Shown: positions 1 to 6,717 of the stretch, in pieces
Position numbering within the stretch: the stretch's first letter is position 1
Layout: each line of letters begins with the position of its first letter
From: Candidatus Niyogibacteria bacterium RIFCSPLOWO2_01_FULL_45_48
GTDB lineage: Bacteria; Patescibacteriota; Minisyncoccia; HO2-45-28
Direction: 5' to 3'
Assembly (NCBI GenBank): GCA_001819395.1
Contig: MHMQ01000011.1
Location: 1 to 42,661, forward strand
Length of the DNA stretch: 42,661 nucleotides
The notes under the pieces: model-generated
Told to the model about the DNA's origin: nothing
Database searches by the model: none
Seen by the model: only the letters and a program-made list of their open reading frames with translations
Translations under genes and position numbers: made by a program

Positions 1-1
1 G

Positions 2-433
2 CATACTGTCGGGCGCACTTTCATTGACCCGGTGCAGGATTTGAGGAGGGAAGGAGTCAGATTCAAACACTTCGTAATTGAAGAGATTGTCAAAGGAAAA
101 AGGGTTGTTGTCGTTGATGATTCAATTGTTCGCGGAACGACTGTTCCCAGAGTTATCGGTCTTTTGCGCGAAGCCGGAGCCAAAGAAGTCCATGTCAGAA
201 TCAGTTCTCCTCCGTACCGAAATCCGTGTTATTTCGGCATTGATACCTGGCGCATCAAAGGAGAGCTGATTGCGGAAAATTTTGCCGGAGATATCAATAA
301 GATTTGCCAAGAAATCGGCGCGGATTCCCTTGCTTATTTGAGCTTGGAAGGAGCGAAGTCCGTGTGGCGCGGAGCGGAAGGATTATGCGATGCCTGCTTT
401 TCGGGGAATTATCCTATATTTGTTGGAAAATAA
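2..433 (+). CDS. purF: Amidophosphoribosyltransferase, C-terminal part (5' end outside window)
   Basis: PurF transfers ammonia from glutamine to PRPP, the first committed step of purine synthesis, in the cytoplasm. The open frame runs to the left edge (reads HTVGRTFIDP before the listed GTG), so the track start at 32 is internal and the gene is cut by the window. The PRPP-binding motif VVVVDDSIVRGTT is intact, as are the downstream SPPYRNPCYFGID and CDACFSGNYP segments typical of PurF C-termini; the cysteines in them match Fe-S/structural cysteines of the Bacillus-type enzyme. The phosphoribosyltransferase half is complete; the glutaminase half cannot be seen. A strong terminator follows directly, so this is the end of its transcript. 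Confidence 0.95.
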   Translation, partial: HTVGRTFIDPVQDLRREGVRFKHFVIEEIVKGKRVVVVDDSIVRGTTVPRVIGLLREAGAKEVHVRISSPPYRNPCYFGIDTWRIKGELIAENFAGDINKICQEIGADSLAYLSLEGAKSVWRGAEGLCDACFSGNYPIFVGK

Positions 434-435
434 AG

Positions 436-464
436 TCCGCCAAAAGGCGGATTTTTTATTTTTT
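436..464 (+). terminator. Rho-independent terminator after purF
   Basis: TCCGCC-AAAA-GGCGGA hairpin followed by TTTTTTATTTTTT, starting two bases after the purF stop. Confidence 0.9.
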
Positions 465-471
465 GAGCGCG

Positions 472-480
472 TGTTAAAAT
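472..480 (+). promoter_or_regulatory. Extended -10 promoter of the ZIP gene
   Basis: TGT-TAAAAT (TGn extended -10), nine bases before the ATG, with no Shine-Dalgarno in between. No clear -35. The transcript would be leaderless or nearly so. Confidence 0.45.
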
Positions 481-489
481 TATAAAATC

Positions 490-1257
490 ATGAATTTATT
501 TTATTGGATTTTGGGGACGAGTTTTCTTTCAAGCGTAGTTTCGCTTATCGGCCGGTCGGTAGCATTCTTGGGCGAAGAAAAATTAAGAAGTTATATCCAA
601 TATGCCATAAGTTTGGCGGTTGGCGTTTTGCTTGGCGTTGTTTTTCTAGACGTTTTACCCGAAGCGCTTGAGGCGGGAGAAGGTGTTGGTATGGATACGC
701 ACGGCGTGCTTTTGTGGGTTCTGGGCGGTTTTTTGTTTTTCTTTATTCTCGAGAGGCTTTTGCTGGTTTATCATTGCCATGAAGGCCAATGCCCGGTTCA
801 TGTTTTCGGATATTTATCGCTTTTGGGCGATGCCGTTCATAATTTTATAGACGGCGTCATAATCGCTCTTGCTTTTTTTGTTGATATAAAACTGGGTATT
901 TTAACTGCCGTTGCCGTAGTACTTCACGAAATACCGCAGGAGATGAGCGATTTTCTGGTCTTGCTTCATGCCGGATTCAGCAGAGCCCGAGCGATACTTT
1001 ACAATTTTTTAATCGCGCTTACCGCTGTGTTGGGCGCAGTTTTGACTTATGTTTTTTCGGGAGCGATTGAAGGTTTGATTTCTCCCGCTCTTGCGGTTGT
1101 GGCGGGGAATTTTTTGTATATCGCCGCGGTTGATCTTGTTCCCGAGCTTCACGAAGCAGAACACGGACGCAAAAAAACCGCAGTTCTCATGCAGTTTTTT
1201 CTAATATCTTTGGGGATTTTAATTATCTGGCTTGCCGGATTCTTTTTGGAACATTAG
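490..1257 (+). CDS. ZIP family divalent metal (zinc) transporter
   Basis: A 255-aa polytopic membrane protein of the ZIP (SLC39/ZupT-like) family, which moves Zn2+ or similar cations into the cytoplasm. The family metal-site helices are visible: HNFIDGVIIAL in the fourth transmembrane segment and HEIPQEMSDFLVLL in the fifth, matching HNFxDG and HEIPHE(L/I)xD with the second His replaced by Gln, as in several bacterial members. A short His-rich loop (HCHEGQCPVH) precedes the metal helices. Another helix carries VDLVPELHEAEH near the C-terminus. Length is typical. It stands alone between the purF terminator and the convergent rplT. Substrate is inferred; the Gln may alter metal preference. Confidence 0.9.
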   Translation: MNLFYWILGTSFLSSVVSLIGRSVAFLGEEKLRSYIQYAISLAVGVLLGVVFLDVLPEALEAGEGVGMDTHGVLLWVLGGFLFFFILERLLLVYHCHEGQCPVHVFGYLSLLGDAVHNFIDGVIIALAFFVDIKLGILTAVAVVLHEIPQEMSDFLVLLHAGFSRARAILYNFLIALTAVLGAVLTYVFSGAIEGLISPALAVVAGNFLYIAAVDLVPELHEAEHGRKKTAVLMQFFLISLGILIIWLAGFFLEH

Positions 1258-1284
1258 ACAGAATCCAGTTTGGGATTTTGTGGT

Positions 1285-1635
1285 TTAGGAAGAAAGGGCC
1301 GTTTCAACTACTTTTTTAAAAGCGTCCGGGTGTTTTTCGGCAAGCTCGGCAAGCATCTTGCGGTCAAGTTTAATGTCTGCTTTTTTGAGCGCGTGAATAA
1401 GTTTTGAATAACTCAAACCCGCTTCGCGCGACCCAGCGTTTATTTTTATCTGCCAAAGCCTTCTGAATTCCCGTTTTTTCCTTCGCCTGTCTTTAAAAGC
1501 ATGGGACCAAGCGTGCAGTAATCTTTCCCGAGCTTGGCGTTCTTTTGATTTTCCGCTCCACTTATAACCCTTGGCGTGTTTTAAAACCTTGCGCCTCCGC
1601 TTTAATGAAGTTGTTCCTCTTTTTACTCTGGTCAT
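1285..1635 (-). CDS. rplT: 50S ribosomal protein L20
   Basis: L20 binds 23S rRNA early in large-subunit assembly. The 116-aa protein starts MTRVKRG and has the conserved basic N-terminal extension (RRRKVLKHAKGYKW) and the globular segment LWQIKINAGSREAGLSYS. Length is standard. It is the last gene of infC-rpmI-rplT, six bases after rpmI. In many bacteria L20 represses this operon by binding its leader or the infC-rpmI gap; no obvious L20 pseudoknot site is visible in the 7-nt gaps here. Downstream there is only a weak AATCC/GGATT hairpin (1262-1277) between the convergent ZIP and rplT genes. Confidence 0.97.
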   Translation of the reverse strand: MTRVKRGTTSLKRRRKVLKHAKGYKWSGKSKERQARERLLHAWSHAFKDRRRKKREFRRLWQIKINAGSREAGLSYSKLIHALKKADIKLDRKMLAELAEKHPDAFKKVVETALSS

Positions 1636-1641
1636 TGGTTT

Positions 1642-1836
1642 TTATTTAAATGGCAAATATCTTCCCAGTTCTTTTTTAGATATTGAAAGTTCGCCGGATC
1701 TTTTCGCGTCCAGCTGAAAACCGCGCGATTTTCTTGCGCGGAAGTGATTTTGGCCCGGGTTTCTTTTCAATACCCTGCCATCCTTGGTAATTTTTAGCCT
1801 TTTTGCGAAGGCTTTGTTTGTTTTGCCTGTTGCCAT
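1642..1836 (-). CDS. rpmI: 50S ribosomal protein L35
   Basis: Small basic ribosomal protein of 64 aa, normal for L35. Conserved features are KTNKAFAKRLKITKDGRV, the NPGQNHFRARKS core and the C-terminal RYLP. It is the middle gene of infC-rpmI-rplT, seven bases after infC and six before rplT, so the three are surely co-transcribed and probably translationally coupled. Confidence 0.97.
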   Translation of the reverse strand: MATGKTNKAFAKRLKITKDGRVLKRNPGQNHFRARKSRGFQLDAKRSGELSISKKELGRYLPFK

Positions 1837-1843
1837 GTTTGAG

Positions 1844-2311
1844 TTATTTTTTTGCTCTTTCCACCATTATATACGGCCCCCTCGGCCCCCTTTTCGGGCC
1901 CTCGACTATATTATGTTCAACCGTTACGTAATTCAAGACCCGTAAGAGCTTTTCGTTAAGCAGTTTTTGGTCAAGATATTTTGCCCGCCCCCGAAGGGCC
2001 ATTCCTATTTTTATGCGGTCGCCTTTTTCCAGAAAGCCGGAGGCCTTTTTTGCTTTCATTATCAGATCGTGTTCCGATGTTCCGAGGCCGACTCTGACTT
2101 CGCGTGTTTCGGACTGGTGGACTTTTTGCGATTGCTTCATTTTGTGCTCCTCTTCATACCGGTATTTGCCGTAATCCATTATTTTGGCCACCGGCGGGTT
2201 TGCGGTCGGAGCGATCTCGATTAAATCCAGATTTGCCTCTTTGGCTCTGCTTAGCGCTTCCTCCGTCTTAATGACGCCCAGATTTTTGCCGTCTGGGCCT
2301 ATGACTCTCAT
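1844..2311 (-). CDS. infC: Translation initiation factor IF-3
   Basis: IF-3 binds the 30S subunit, checks start-codon/initiator-tRNA pairing and prevents premature 50S joining. MRVIGPDGKNLGV opens the N-domain; the C-domain holds RVGLGTSEHDLIMKAKKASGFLEKGD and GRAKYLDQKLLNEKLLRVL. The coordinates use the first ATG, but that ATG lacks a Shine-Dalgarno, and homologous residues (NNQITARD, matching NxxIxAxE of IF-3) are encoded in frame upstream of it. The open frame extends to a TGA near 2360 with no ATG/GTG/TTG, so the true start is probably a rare codon (ATA at 2326 or 2338), as with the AUU start of E. coli infC. A strong promoter lies at 2365-2393. Confidence 0.93.
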   Translation of the reverse strand: MRVIGPDGKNLGVIKTEEALSRAKEANLDLIEIAPTANPPVAKIMDYGKYRYEEEHKMKQSQKVHQSETREVRVGLGTSEHDLIMKAKKASGFLEKGDRIKIGMALRGRAKYLDQKLLNEKLLRVLNYVTVEHNIVEGPKRGPRGPYIMVERAKK

Positions 2312-2364
2312 GTCGCGCGCTGTTATTTGATTATTTATCCTTGCTTTCTTGTTCAGATTTGTTC

Positions 2365-2393
2365 ATTATAGCCCACGAGAATCCATAGCGCAA
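2365..2393 (-). promoter_or_regulatory. Sigma-70-type promoter of infC-rpmI-rplT
   Basis: Reads TTGCGC, 17-bp spacer, TATAAT on the minus strand. The expected transcription start near 2358 gives a leader of about 20-47 nt depending on the infC start codon. Confidence 0.8.
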
Positions 2394-2397
2394 CTGC

Positions 2398-2425
2398 TTG
2401 TTTATGTGGGTCGTTGCGGTATAAA
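2398..2425 (+). promoter_or_regulatory. Promoter of the tyrosine phenol-lyase gene
   Basis: TTGTTT, 16-bp spacer, TATAAA, then eight bases to the ATG. Divergent from and directly beside the infC promoter. The expected start point is at or just before the ATG, so the mRNA would be leaderless. Confidence 0.6.
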
Positions 2426-2433
2426 TAAGGTAT

Positions 2434-3807
2434 ATGGACTATCTGCCGCCGCCGTGGAAAATAAAAATGGTGGAAAAGGTGAACTTGCTTTCACGTTCAG
2501 GCAGGGAGAGTGCTGTTAAAGAGGCGGGGTTTAATACCTTTCTTCTCAAATCACGCGATGTTTTTATTGATTTACTCACCGATTCCGGAACGTCGGCAAT
2601 GTCGGATAACCAGTGGGCGGGACTCATGCTTGGAGACGAGGCATACGCCGGATCCGAAAATTTTTATAATTTGGAGAAAGCCGTAAAAGACGTTTACGGC
2701 TTTTCTTTTGTTGTTCCGACTCATCAAGGCAGGGCGGCAGAGCATCTGATGGCCCGCGCTTTGGTTCAAAAAGGCCAGCATGTTCTTTCAAATATGTATT
2801 TTACGACTTCCCGCGAACACGTTGAGCGGCGGGGTGGGATATGGCAGGACTGCATTGTGCCGGAAGCCCACGACCCGCAAAAAGACAAACCGTTTAAGGG
2901 AAATTTTGACATTGCGCGTACCGGCCGTCTTATAAAAAAACTAGGCAAAAATAAAATTGCTTTTATCCGGGTTGAAGCCAATTGCAACATGGCCGGAGGT
3001 CAGCCGGTTTCAATGAAAAATCTGGAAGATTTGAAAACTTTAGCCGAACGTCACGAAATCCCGGTCATAATGGATGCTACCCGCGCGCTTGAGAACGCCT
3101 ATTTCATAAAAGCGCGAGAAAAGGGATGGGAAAAAACGCCGGTTAAAAAAATATTAAAAAATATGATGCGTTTTACCGACGGCATTACCGTAAGCTCAAA
3201 AAAAGACAATTTGGTAAATATCGGCGGATTTTTGGCCACGCGTAACAAAAAAATTTTTGAAGAAACAAAAACGCTTGTTGTAGTTTATGAAGGTTTGCAC
3301 ACCTATGGCGGAATGTCGGGACGCGATATGGAAGCCCTAGCGCGGGGTATTCGTGAAATGGTTGAAAACGACGATTATGTTGAACATAGGGTTAAACAAG
3401 TTGAATGGTTCGGCGGGCTTTTGAAAGAGGCGGGCGTTCCGATAGTCGTTCCGGTCGGTGGGCACGCCGTTTATCTTGACGCCAAAAAATTTTTAAGCCA
3501 TCTGCCGCAAAGCCAGTATCCGGCCCAAACTTTATCCGCCTCAATTTACGAAGAGTGCGCGGTTCGATCAATGGAAAGAGGAATAGTTTCGGCCGGACGC
3601 GATCCGAAAACAAGGAAAGAACACGGCTCAAAACTGGAACTGGTCAGGCTTACTGTTCCAAGGCGCGTTTACACCAACGATCATCTCGGTTTTGCCGCCG
3701 AGGGCATAGTCAACCTTTTCAAAAAAAGGCAGACGATACGCGGACTTAAGATGACCTATGAGCCGAAGCAATTAAGATTTTTTCAGGCGAAGTTCAGGAG
3801 GGTTTAA
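2434..3807 (+). CDS. tpl: Tyrosine phenol-lyase (beta-eliminating PLP lyase)
   Basis: PLP enzyme of the tryptophanase/tyrosine phenol-lyase family; TPL cleaves L-tyrosine to phenol, pyruvate and ammonia. The 457-aa protein has almost the length and numbering of Citrobacter TPL (456 aa): Tyr71 in GDEAYAGSENFY, the PLP lysine at K257 in SSKKDNLVNIGGF, VVYEGLHTYGGMSGRDMEA, and a C-terminal LRFFQAKF corresponding to the TPL Phe448-Phe449 pair. Arg382 in VRSMERGIVSAGR matches TPL Arg381, which contacts the phenol group; tryptophanases have Ile there (VEIG). I therefore call TPL rather than TnaA; substrate is inferred from these residues. No permease is adjacent. Its promoter leaves no room for a leader. 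Catabolic genes like this are unusual in reduced genomes. Confidence 0.88.
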   Translation: MDYLPPPWKIKMVEKVNLLSRSGRESAVKEAGFNTFLLKSRDVFIDLLTDSGTSAMSDNQWAGLMLGDEAYAGSENFYNLEKAVKDVYGFSFVVPTHQGRAAEHLMARALVQKGQHVLSNMYFTTSREHVERRGGIWQDCIVPEAHDPQKDKPFKGNFDIARTGRLIKKLGKNKIAFIRVEANCNMAGGQPVSMKNLEDLKTLAERHEIPVIMDATRALENAYFIKAREKGWEKTPVKKILKNMMRFTDGITVSSKKDNLVNIGGFLATRNKKIFEETKTLVVVYEGLHTYGGMSGRDMEALARGIREMVENDDYVEHRVKQVEWFGGLLKEAGVPIVVPVGGHAVYLDAKKFLSHLPQSQYPAQTLSASIYEECAVRSMERGIVSAGRDPKTRKEHGSKLELVRLTVPRRVYTNDHLGFAAEGIVNLFKKRQTIRGLKMTYEPKQLRFFQAKFRRV

Positions 3808-3840
3808 AAACCCGATAAATTTCTTGCCTGGATAGCGGCG

Positions 3841-3849
3841 TGTTATGCT
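3841..3849 (+). promoter_or_regulatory. Possible extended -10 element
   Basis: TG-T-TATGCT, about 36 nt before the GTG start chosen for the next gene. A TTGCCT at 3824 is only 14 bp away, too close for a normal -35. Confidence 0.35.
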
Positions 3850-3884
3850 GATTGCGGGATCTTTTTGATTTGGAGGATACTGAA

Positions 3885-4529
3885 GTGAAAATGTCAGCCA
3901 AGGCCGCGCGCCGTTTTTTAATTTTTACGACACTATTGGCTGTCGTCTGCGGATTTGATGGCAAAGAAACCGTAAACGCAGACACAAAAACAGAAAAGAA
4001 AGCGGAAATTCGTGAAAATAAAACATACGAAGACAAAGCGTTTTCGGAATACTCTTTGATATTTCAGCAGTTGCTTGAAAAAGACAGGAGCGTTAGCGAG
4101 CTTGCCGAAAAAACCTATCCCAAAATTATAAAAGAATACAAAGATTTTGTTAAAAAATATCCGCAAAGCCGGCTGGTTGACGACGCGAAGTTGAGAATAG
4201 CCGAGTTTTATAACATCTGGGGAACGGCCGGTTCGGGTGATTTACTGAAAAGAAAGTTAAATACCCCCGGAGATTGGAGAAAAAAAGCATCCATGTGGCT
4301 TTTGGATATAGTTGAAAATCATCCTGATTCAAAAGCCGTCTCTTATCCTCGCGGTGAAGAAACGAAGGAGTATACCGCGGCTTACGCGCTTTACTTTTTG
4401 TATGTTTGGGGCAGTCCCAAAGACAAAAAATATCTGGAAACGCTGATTAACAAATATCCAGCATCTGAAGCATTCGAGTGGGCAAGGGATATTCTTAAGT
4501 CAGCGGAAAAGAATAAAAAGAGCAGATAA
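3885..4529 (+). CDS. Exported helical-repeat (TPR/BamD-like) protein
   Basis: Function unknown. A GGAGG at 3872-3876 lies eight bases before a GTG at 3885, giving MKMSAKAARRFLIFTTLLAVV, a good signal peptide; the longer track start at 3852 lacks this. The mature part is charged and helical. One segment, YPKIIKEYKDFVKKYPQSRLVDDAKLR (quoted here only for its pattern, residues roughly 80-106), has the YxxfxkkYPxSxxaxdAklri signature of tetratricopeptide proteins such as BamD/YbgF, and a related LINKYPASEAFEWARDIL occurs near the C-terminus. With no clear lipobox cysteine context (VVCGFDG might be read as one), it is secreted or lipid-anchored. It sits between tpl and a secreted metalloprotease-like gene, with its own terminator. 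Confidence 0.7.
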   Translation: MKMSAKAARRFLIFTTLLAVVCGFDGKETVNADTKTEKKAEIRENKTYEDKAFSEYSLIFQQLLEKDRSVSELAEKTYPKIIKEYKDFVKKYPQSRLVDDAKLRIAEFYNIWGTAGSGDLLKRKLNTPGDWRKKASMWLLDIVENHPDSKAVSYPRGEETKEYTAAYALYFLYVWGSPKDKKYLETLINKYPASEAFEWARDILKSAEKNKKSR

Positions 4530-4550
4530 AATCCCCCTAAGGGGATTTTT
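4530..4550 (+). terminator. Rho-independent terminator
   Basis: AATCCCC-CTAA-GGGGATT followed by TTT, directly after the stop codon of the helical-repeat gene. Confidence 0.85.
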
Positions 4551-4552
4551 AC

Positions 4553-4580
4553 TTGACAGCGCTGTGGATAAGTTTATGTT
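4553..4580 (+). promoter_or_regulatory. Promoter of the metalloprotease-like gene
   Basis: Perfect TTGACA, 16-bp spacer, TATGTT; start point near 4587, leader about 60 nt. The spacer contains TGTGGATAA (4563-4571), the complement of the DnaA-box consensus TTATCCACA. Confidence 0.7.
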
Positions 4581-4649
4581 GTGAGTAAAATCGGAAGCGC
4601 ATATCCTTTAATAGATAATAGTTATTAGTTAACAAGCAATAAATAAAAT

Positions 4650-5468
4650 ATGTTTAATAAAAAAATTTTTGTTATCGCGGGGGTTGCTGTTTTTTTGTTC
4701 GCGGCGTTTTTTGTAAGCGCGAACCATTCATGGGGCAACTATCATTGGGGGCGTACGGCCAATTCATTCACTCTTGAATTAGGGAATAATGTTTCTGAAA
4801 AGTGGACGGAGTATTTGAACACAACTGCTACTGATTGGAGTTTGTCGGCTGTTCTTGATACGGTTGTGGCCGCGGGCAAAGCGGGCAATCCGCGAAACTG
4901 TAAGGCAACCAACGGGCGGGTTGAGGTTTGCGGCGCATCTTATGGCTTCAATGGCTGGCTTGGTATCGCCCAAATTTGGATTTCGGGAGAGCACATTATC
5001 AAAGGTGTTACCAAAGTCAACGACACTTATTTTGACACCGCGACCTATGACAAGCCGGAATGGAGGAATTTTGTAATGTGCCAGGAGGTGGGACATACGC
5101 TTGGGCTTGGGCACACGGATGAGGATTTTTACAACGCAAACACGGGAACTTGCATGGATTACACCAACGACCCGGCGCGAGACGACGGAGCTGGAGACAA
5201 TCAGCATCCGAACTCTCATGACCACGAAATGCTTGAGCAGATTTACGCCCATTTAGACAGCGTAAACACGGTCGGTTCTTCTGATGGCGGAAGCGGGTCG
5301 GGAAAAGGCAACGGCAAGGGAAACAAATTTGGTGTCGGTATTGATTTGGACAATCCTTCCGAGTGGGGGCGTGCCATAAAGAAAGACGCGCAAGGCAAGG
5401 ACTCGCTTTTTGTTCGCGATTTAGGAAAAGGCGAGAAGGTTTTCACCTTTGTCATTTGGGCCAGATAA
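4650..5468 (+). CDS. Secreted metallopeptidase-like protein with a QExxHxxGxxH site
   Basis: A 272-aa exported protein. Residues 1-24 form a signal peptide (KKIFVIAGVAVFLFAAFFVSA). The core resembles matrixin/metzincin-type zinc peptidases: CQEVGHTLGLGH at residues 144-155 is the HExxHxxGxxH zinc site except that the first His is Gln145; Glu146, His149 and His155 are kept. It is followed by DEDFYNANTGTCMDYTND, where the Met could serve as the metzincin Met-turn. I recall bacterial homologues with the same CQE..H..G..H pattern, so the Gln may be a family trait, not a lesion. After about residue 210 comes a Gly/Ser/Lys-rich linker and a short tail ending FTFVIWAR. Proteolytic activity is therefore uncertain. 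Own promoter and terminator: monocistronic. Confidence 0.72.
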   Translation: MFNKKIFVIAGVAVFLFAAFFVSANHSWGNYHWGRTANSFTLELGNNVSEKWTEYLNTTATDWSLSAVLDTVVAAGKAGNPRNCKATNGRVEVCGASYGFNGWLGIAQIWISGEHIIKGVTKVNDTYFDTATYDKPEWRNFVMCQEVGHTLGLGHTDEDFYNANTGTCMDYTNDPARDDGAGDNQHPNSHDHEMLEQIYAHLDSVNTVGSSDGGSGSGKGNGKGNKFGVGIDLDNPSEWGRAIKKDAQGKDSLFVRDLGKGEKVFTFVIWAR

Positions 5469-5490
5469 AAAGTAAATAAGCGTAGAACAA

Positions 5491-5521
5491 AAAATTGCCG
5501 GCATAAAACCGGCAATTTTTT
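5491..5521 (+). terminator. Rho-independent terminator
   Basis: AAATTGCCGG-CATAAAA-CCGGCAATTT with a T run, after the metalloprotease-like gene; the A run on the other side lets it work in both directions. Confidence 0.9.
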
Positions 5522-5544
5522 GTTTGTGGAAACTAATAAATGAC

Positions 5545-5662
5545 GTTAGAACCTCTTTGTTGGAACTCGATAATATGACGTATATACTCAGTATTCAAGA
5601 ATGTGTAAAAACATTTGAATCGGTGGTTGTCTAGGTGAGATACCTGGAATAAGTTAGAACCT
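5545..5662. repeat. Short direct repeat pair in an intergenic gap
   Basis: GTTAGAACCT occurs at 5545-5554 and again at 5653-5662, each followed closely by TGTTGG. They bracket most of the 154-nt gap 5522-5675, which otherwise holds no gene or clear terminator that I can see. Could be chance or traces of a deleted element. Confidence 0.35.
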
Positions 5663-5675
5663 GTTGGTTTTCGAG

Positions 5676-6296
5676 CTACTTTTTCTTAACATCGTCCCTT
5701 ATCATTTTCACTATCTCTGGAAATTTAGGTATGTTGAAATGGCCACCCTTACTCTTGTAGATGATTATATGTGGATGTTTCAGTTTTTTGGCATATTTTT
5801 CTGCGTGGGCAACAGACACTACATCGTCATCTTTTGAGAAAAGTAGATACAGGTTTCTCGTATTTTTTTCAATCAAGGATAAGTCTGGTTTGAGTTTAAA
5901 ACCACCGACTAGATCTTCTCCAGGAAGAGAATTATCAAAAGGTGGGCAAACAAGATAAACAGATAACGCTTTTTTACGCAATTTGTTTTCTGAAAGATAT
6001 TTAGCAAGAAAAACTCCCCCAAGAGATGAACCTATGAGAATAAATTTGCCTTTAAGCAATGGAAGATACCTCTCGAAGAAGATTTTCCAATCTCTATATT
6101 TTGCAAAGTCCTGTAAAGGCATTCGTGGCGAAATAATTTCGAATTGTCTGCCAAGACTTTTCTCAAGATAATCACCAGCCCAGTAGGTCTTTTTCTTTGT
6201 AGAGATCTTCTTGTTTCTCAGGTAATCCAAATAGTCCCTCTCATTTTTGAAGGTCATTCCGCCGTGTACTGTCAGTATCTGGATTTTGTTTTTCAT
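5676..6296 (-). CDS. Small alpha/beta hydrolase (RBBP9/YdeN-like)
   Basis: A 206-aa cytoplasmic alpha/beta-hydrolase; substrate unknown. The early strand and oxyanion loop are ILTVHGG, the nucleophile elbow is GSSLGG (Ser of GxSxG), the acid is in LFSKDDDVV, and the catalytic His is in KGGHFN near the C-terminus, so the triad is complete. Size and order match the RBBP9/YdeN serine hydrolases. I start at the ATG at 6296 (MKNKIQILTVHGG), not the listed 6332, because a promoter (6304-6332) places the transcription start at that ATG; the longer reading would lie upstream of it. AT-richer than neighbours and isolated, with its own palindromic operator: possible later acquisition. Confidence 0.82.
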   Translation of the reverse strand: MKNKIQILTVHGGMTFKNERDYLDYLRNKKISTKKKTYWAGDYLEKSLGRQFEIISPRMPLQDFAKYRDWKIFFERYLPLLKGKFILIGSSLGGVFLAKYLSENKLRKKALSVYLVCPPFDNSLPGEDLVGGFKLKPDLSLIEKNTRNLYLLFSKDDDVVSVAHAEKYAKKLKHPHIIIYKSKGGHFNIPKFPEIVKMIRDDVKKK

Positions 6297-6303
6297 TAGT
6301 AAA

Positions 6304-6332
6304 ATCATACCTATTTTGTCTCGTATTGGCAA
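6304..6332 (-). promoter_or_regulatory. Promoter of the alpha/beta hydrolase
   Basis: TTGCCA, 17-bp spacer, TATGAT on the minus strand, then seven bases to the ATG: a leaderless arrangement. Confidence 0.7.
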
Positions 6333-6338
6333 AATAGG
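6310..6338. promoter_or_regulatory. Palindromic operator candidate over the hydrolase promoter
   Basis: Perfect 9-bp inverted repeat CCTATTTTG / CAAAATAGG separated by 11 bp. It covers the whole spacer and the -35 of the hydrolase promoter, so a bound protein would block RNA polymerase. The cognate regulator is not identifiable. Confidence 0.55.
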
Positions 6339-6371
6339 CAGTTTTTATTCTTCCATATACTTCTATATCAG

Positions 6372-6715
6372 TGGAGGTGGGGAGAATCGCACTCCCGTTT
6401 GAATTGATTTATTAAGAAGTTTCTACAGTTTTAGTTTCGCTTGGTTTCGATTGCGGCTATAAGCGAAACGAAAGTGCCGCAAAAGTCGCTCCTTAAATGT
6501 TGTGCCGAATCGGAGCTCTTCGGCATTGAGCCTCAAAATTTCACACCCGCGCTTTCCTATGAGACATCAGAAAGTCGGATGGCTTAAGCAATTAAGCGTA
6601 AGCGAGTGCTGGTTGATAGTTTGCACTTGGAACTGTTTGGAAAATTTTACAAGGACACCAAACATCCTTGAACTGCGCCTCTTAACGCCTCAACTCATCG
6701 AAGCTAGGCACCCCC
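6372..6715 (-). ncRNA. ssrA: tmRNA (transfer-messenger RNA)
   Basis: The RNA rescues stalled ribosomes together with SmpB. 5' end GGGGGTGCCTAGCTTCGATG pairs with 3' CACCTCC (seven pairs, one G-U) to form the acceptor stem; the T-arm is GGGAG-TGCGATT-CTCCC and the discriminator A is followed by CTG, so CCA is not encoded. The resume codon GCA is at 6624 and the tag reads ANYQPALAYA, ending TAA at 6592, after the usual pseudoknot-like region and before further hairpins (for example GCCGAAGAGCTCCGATTCGGC). Length 344 nt is normal. It lies downstream of smpB and the ATP-grasp gene on the same strand but has its own promoter. The listed 6502..6882 plus-strand ORF is a shadow of it. Confidence 0.95.
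6592..6624 (-). other. tmRNA-encoded proteolysis tag reading frame
   Basis: GCA AAC TAT CAA CCA GCA CTC GCT TAC GCT TAA gives ANYQPALAYA. Length and the Ala-Asn start match other tags; the usual LAA-type end is replaced by LAYA. Confidence 0.85.
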
Positions 6716-6717
6716 GC

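Noticed and set aside
4779-5252. 157-aa minus-strand ORF
   Set aside because: Fully antisense to the metalloprotease-like gene, without promoter or ribosome-binding site.
5522-5675. Small gene in the 154-nt gap
   Set aside because: No frame with a start signal; only a short direct repeat pair is visible.
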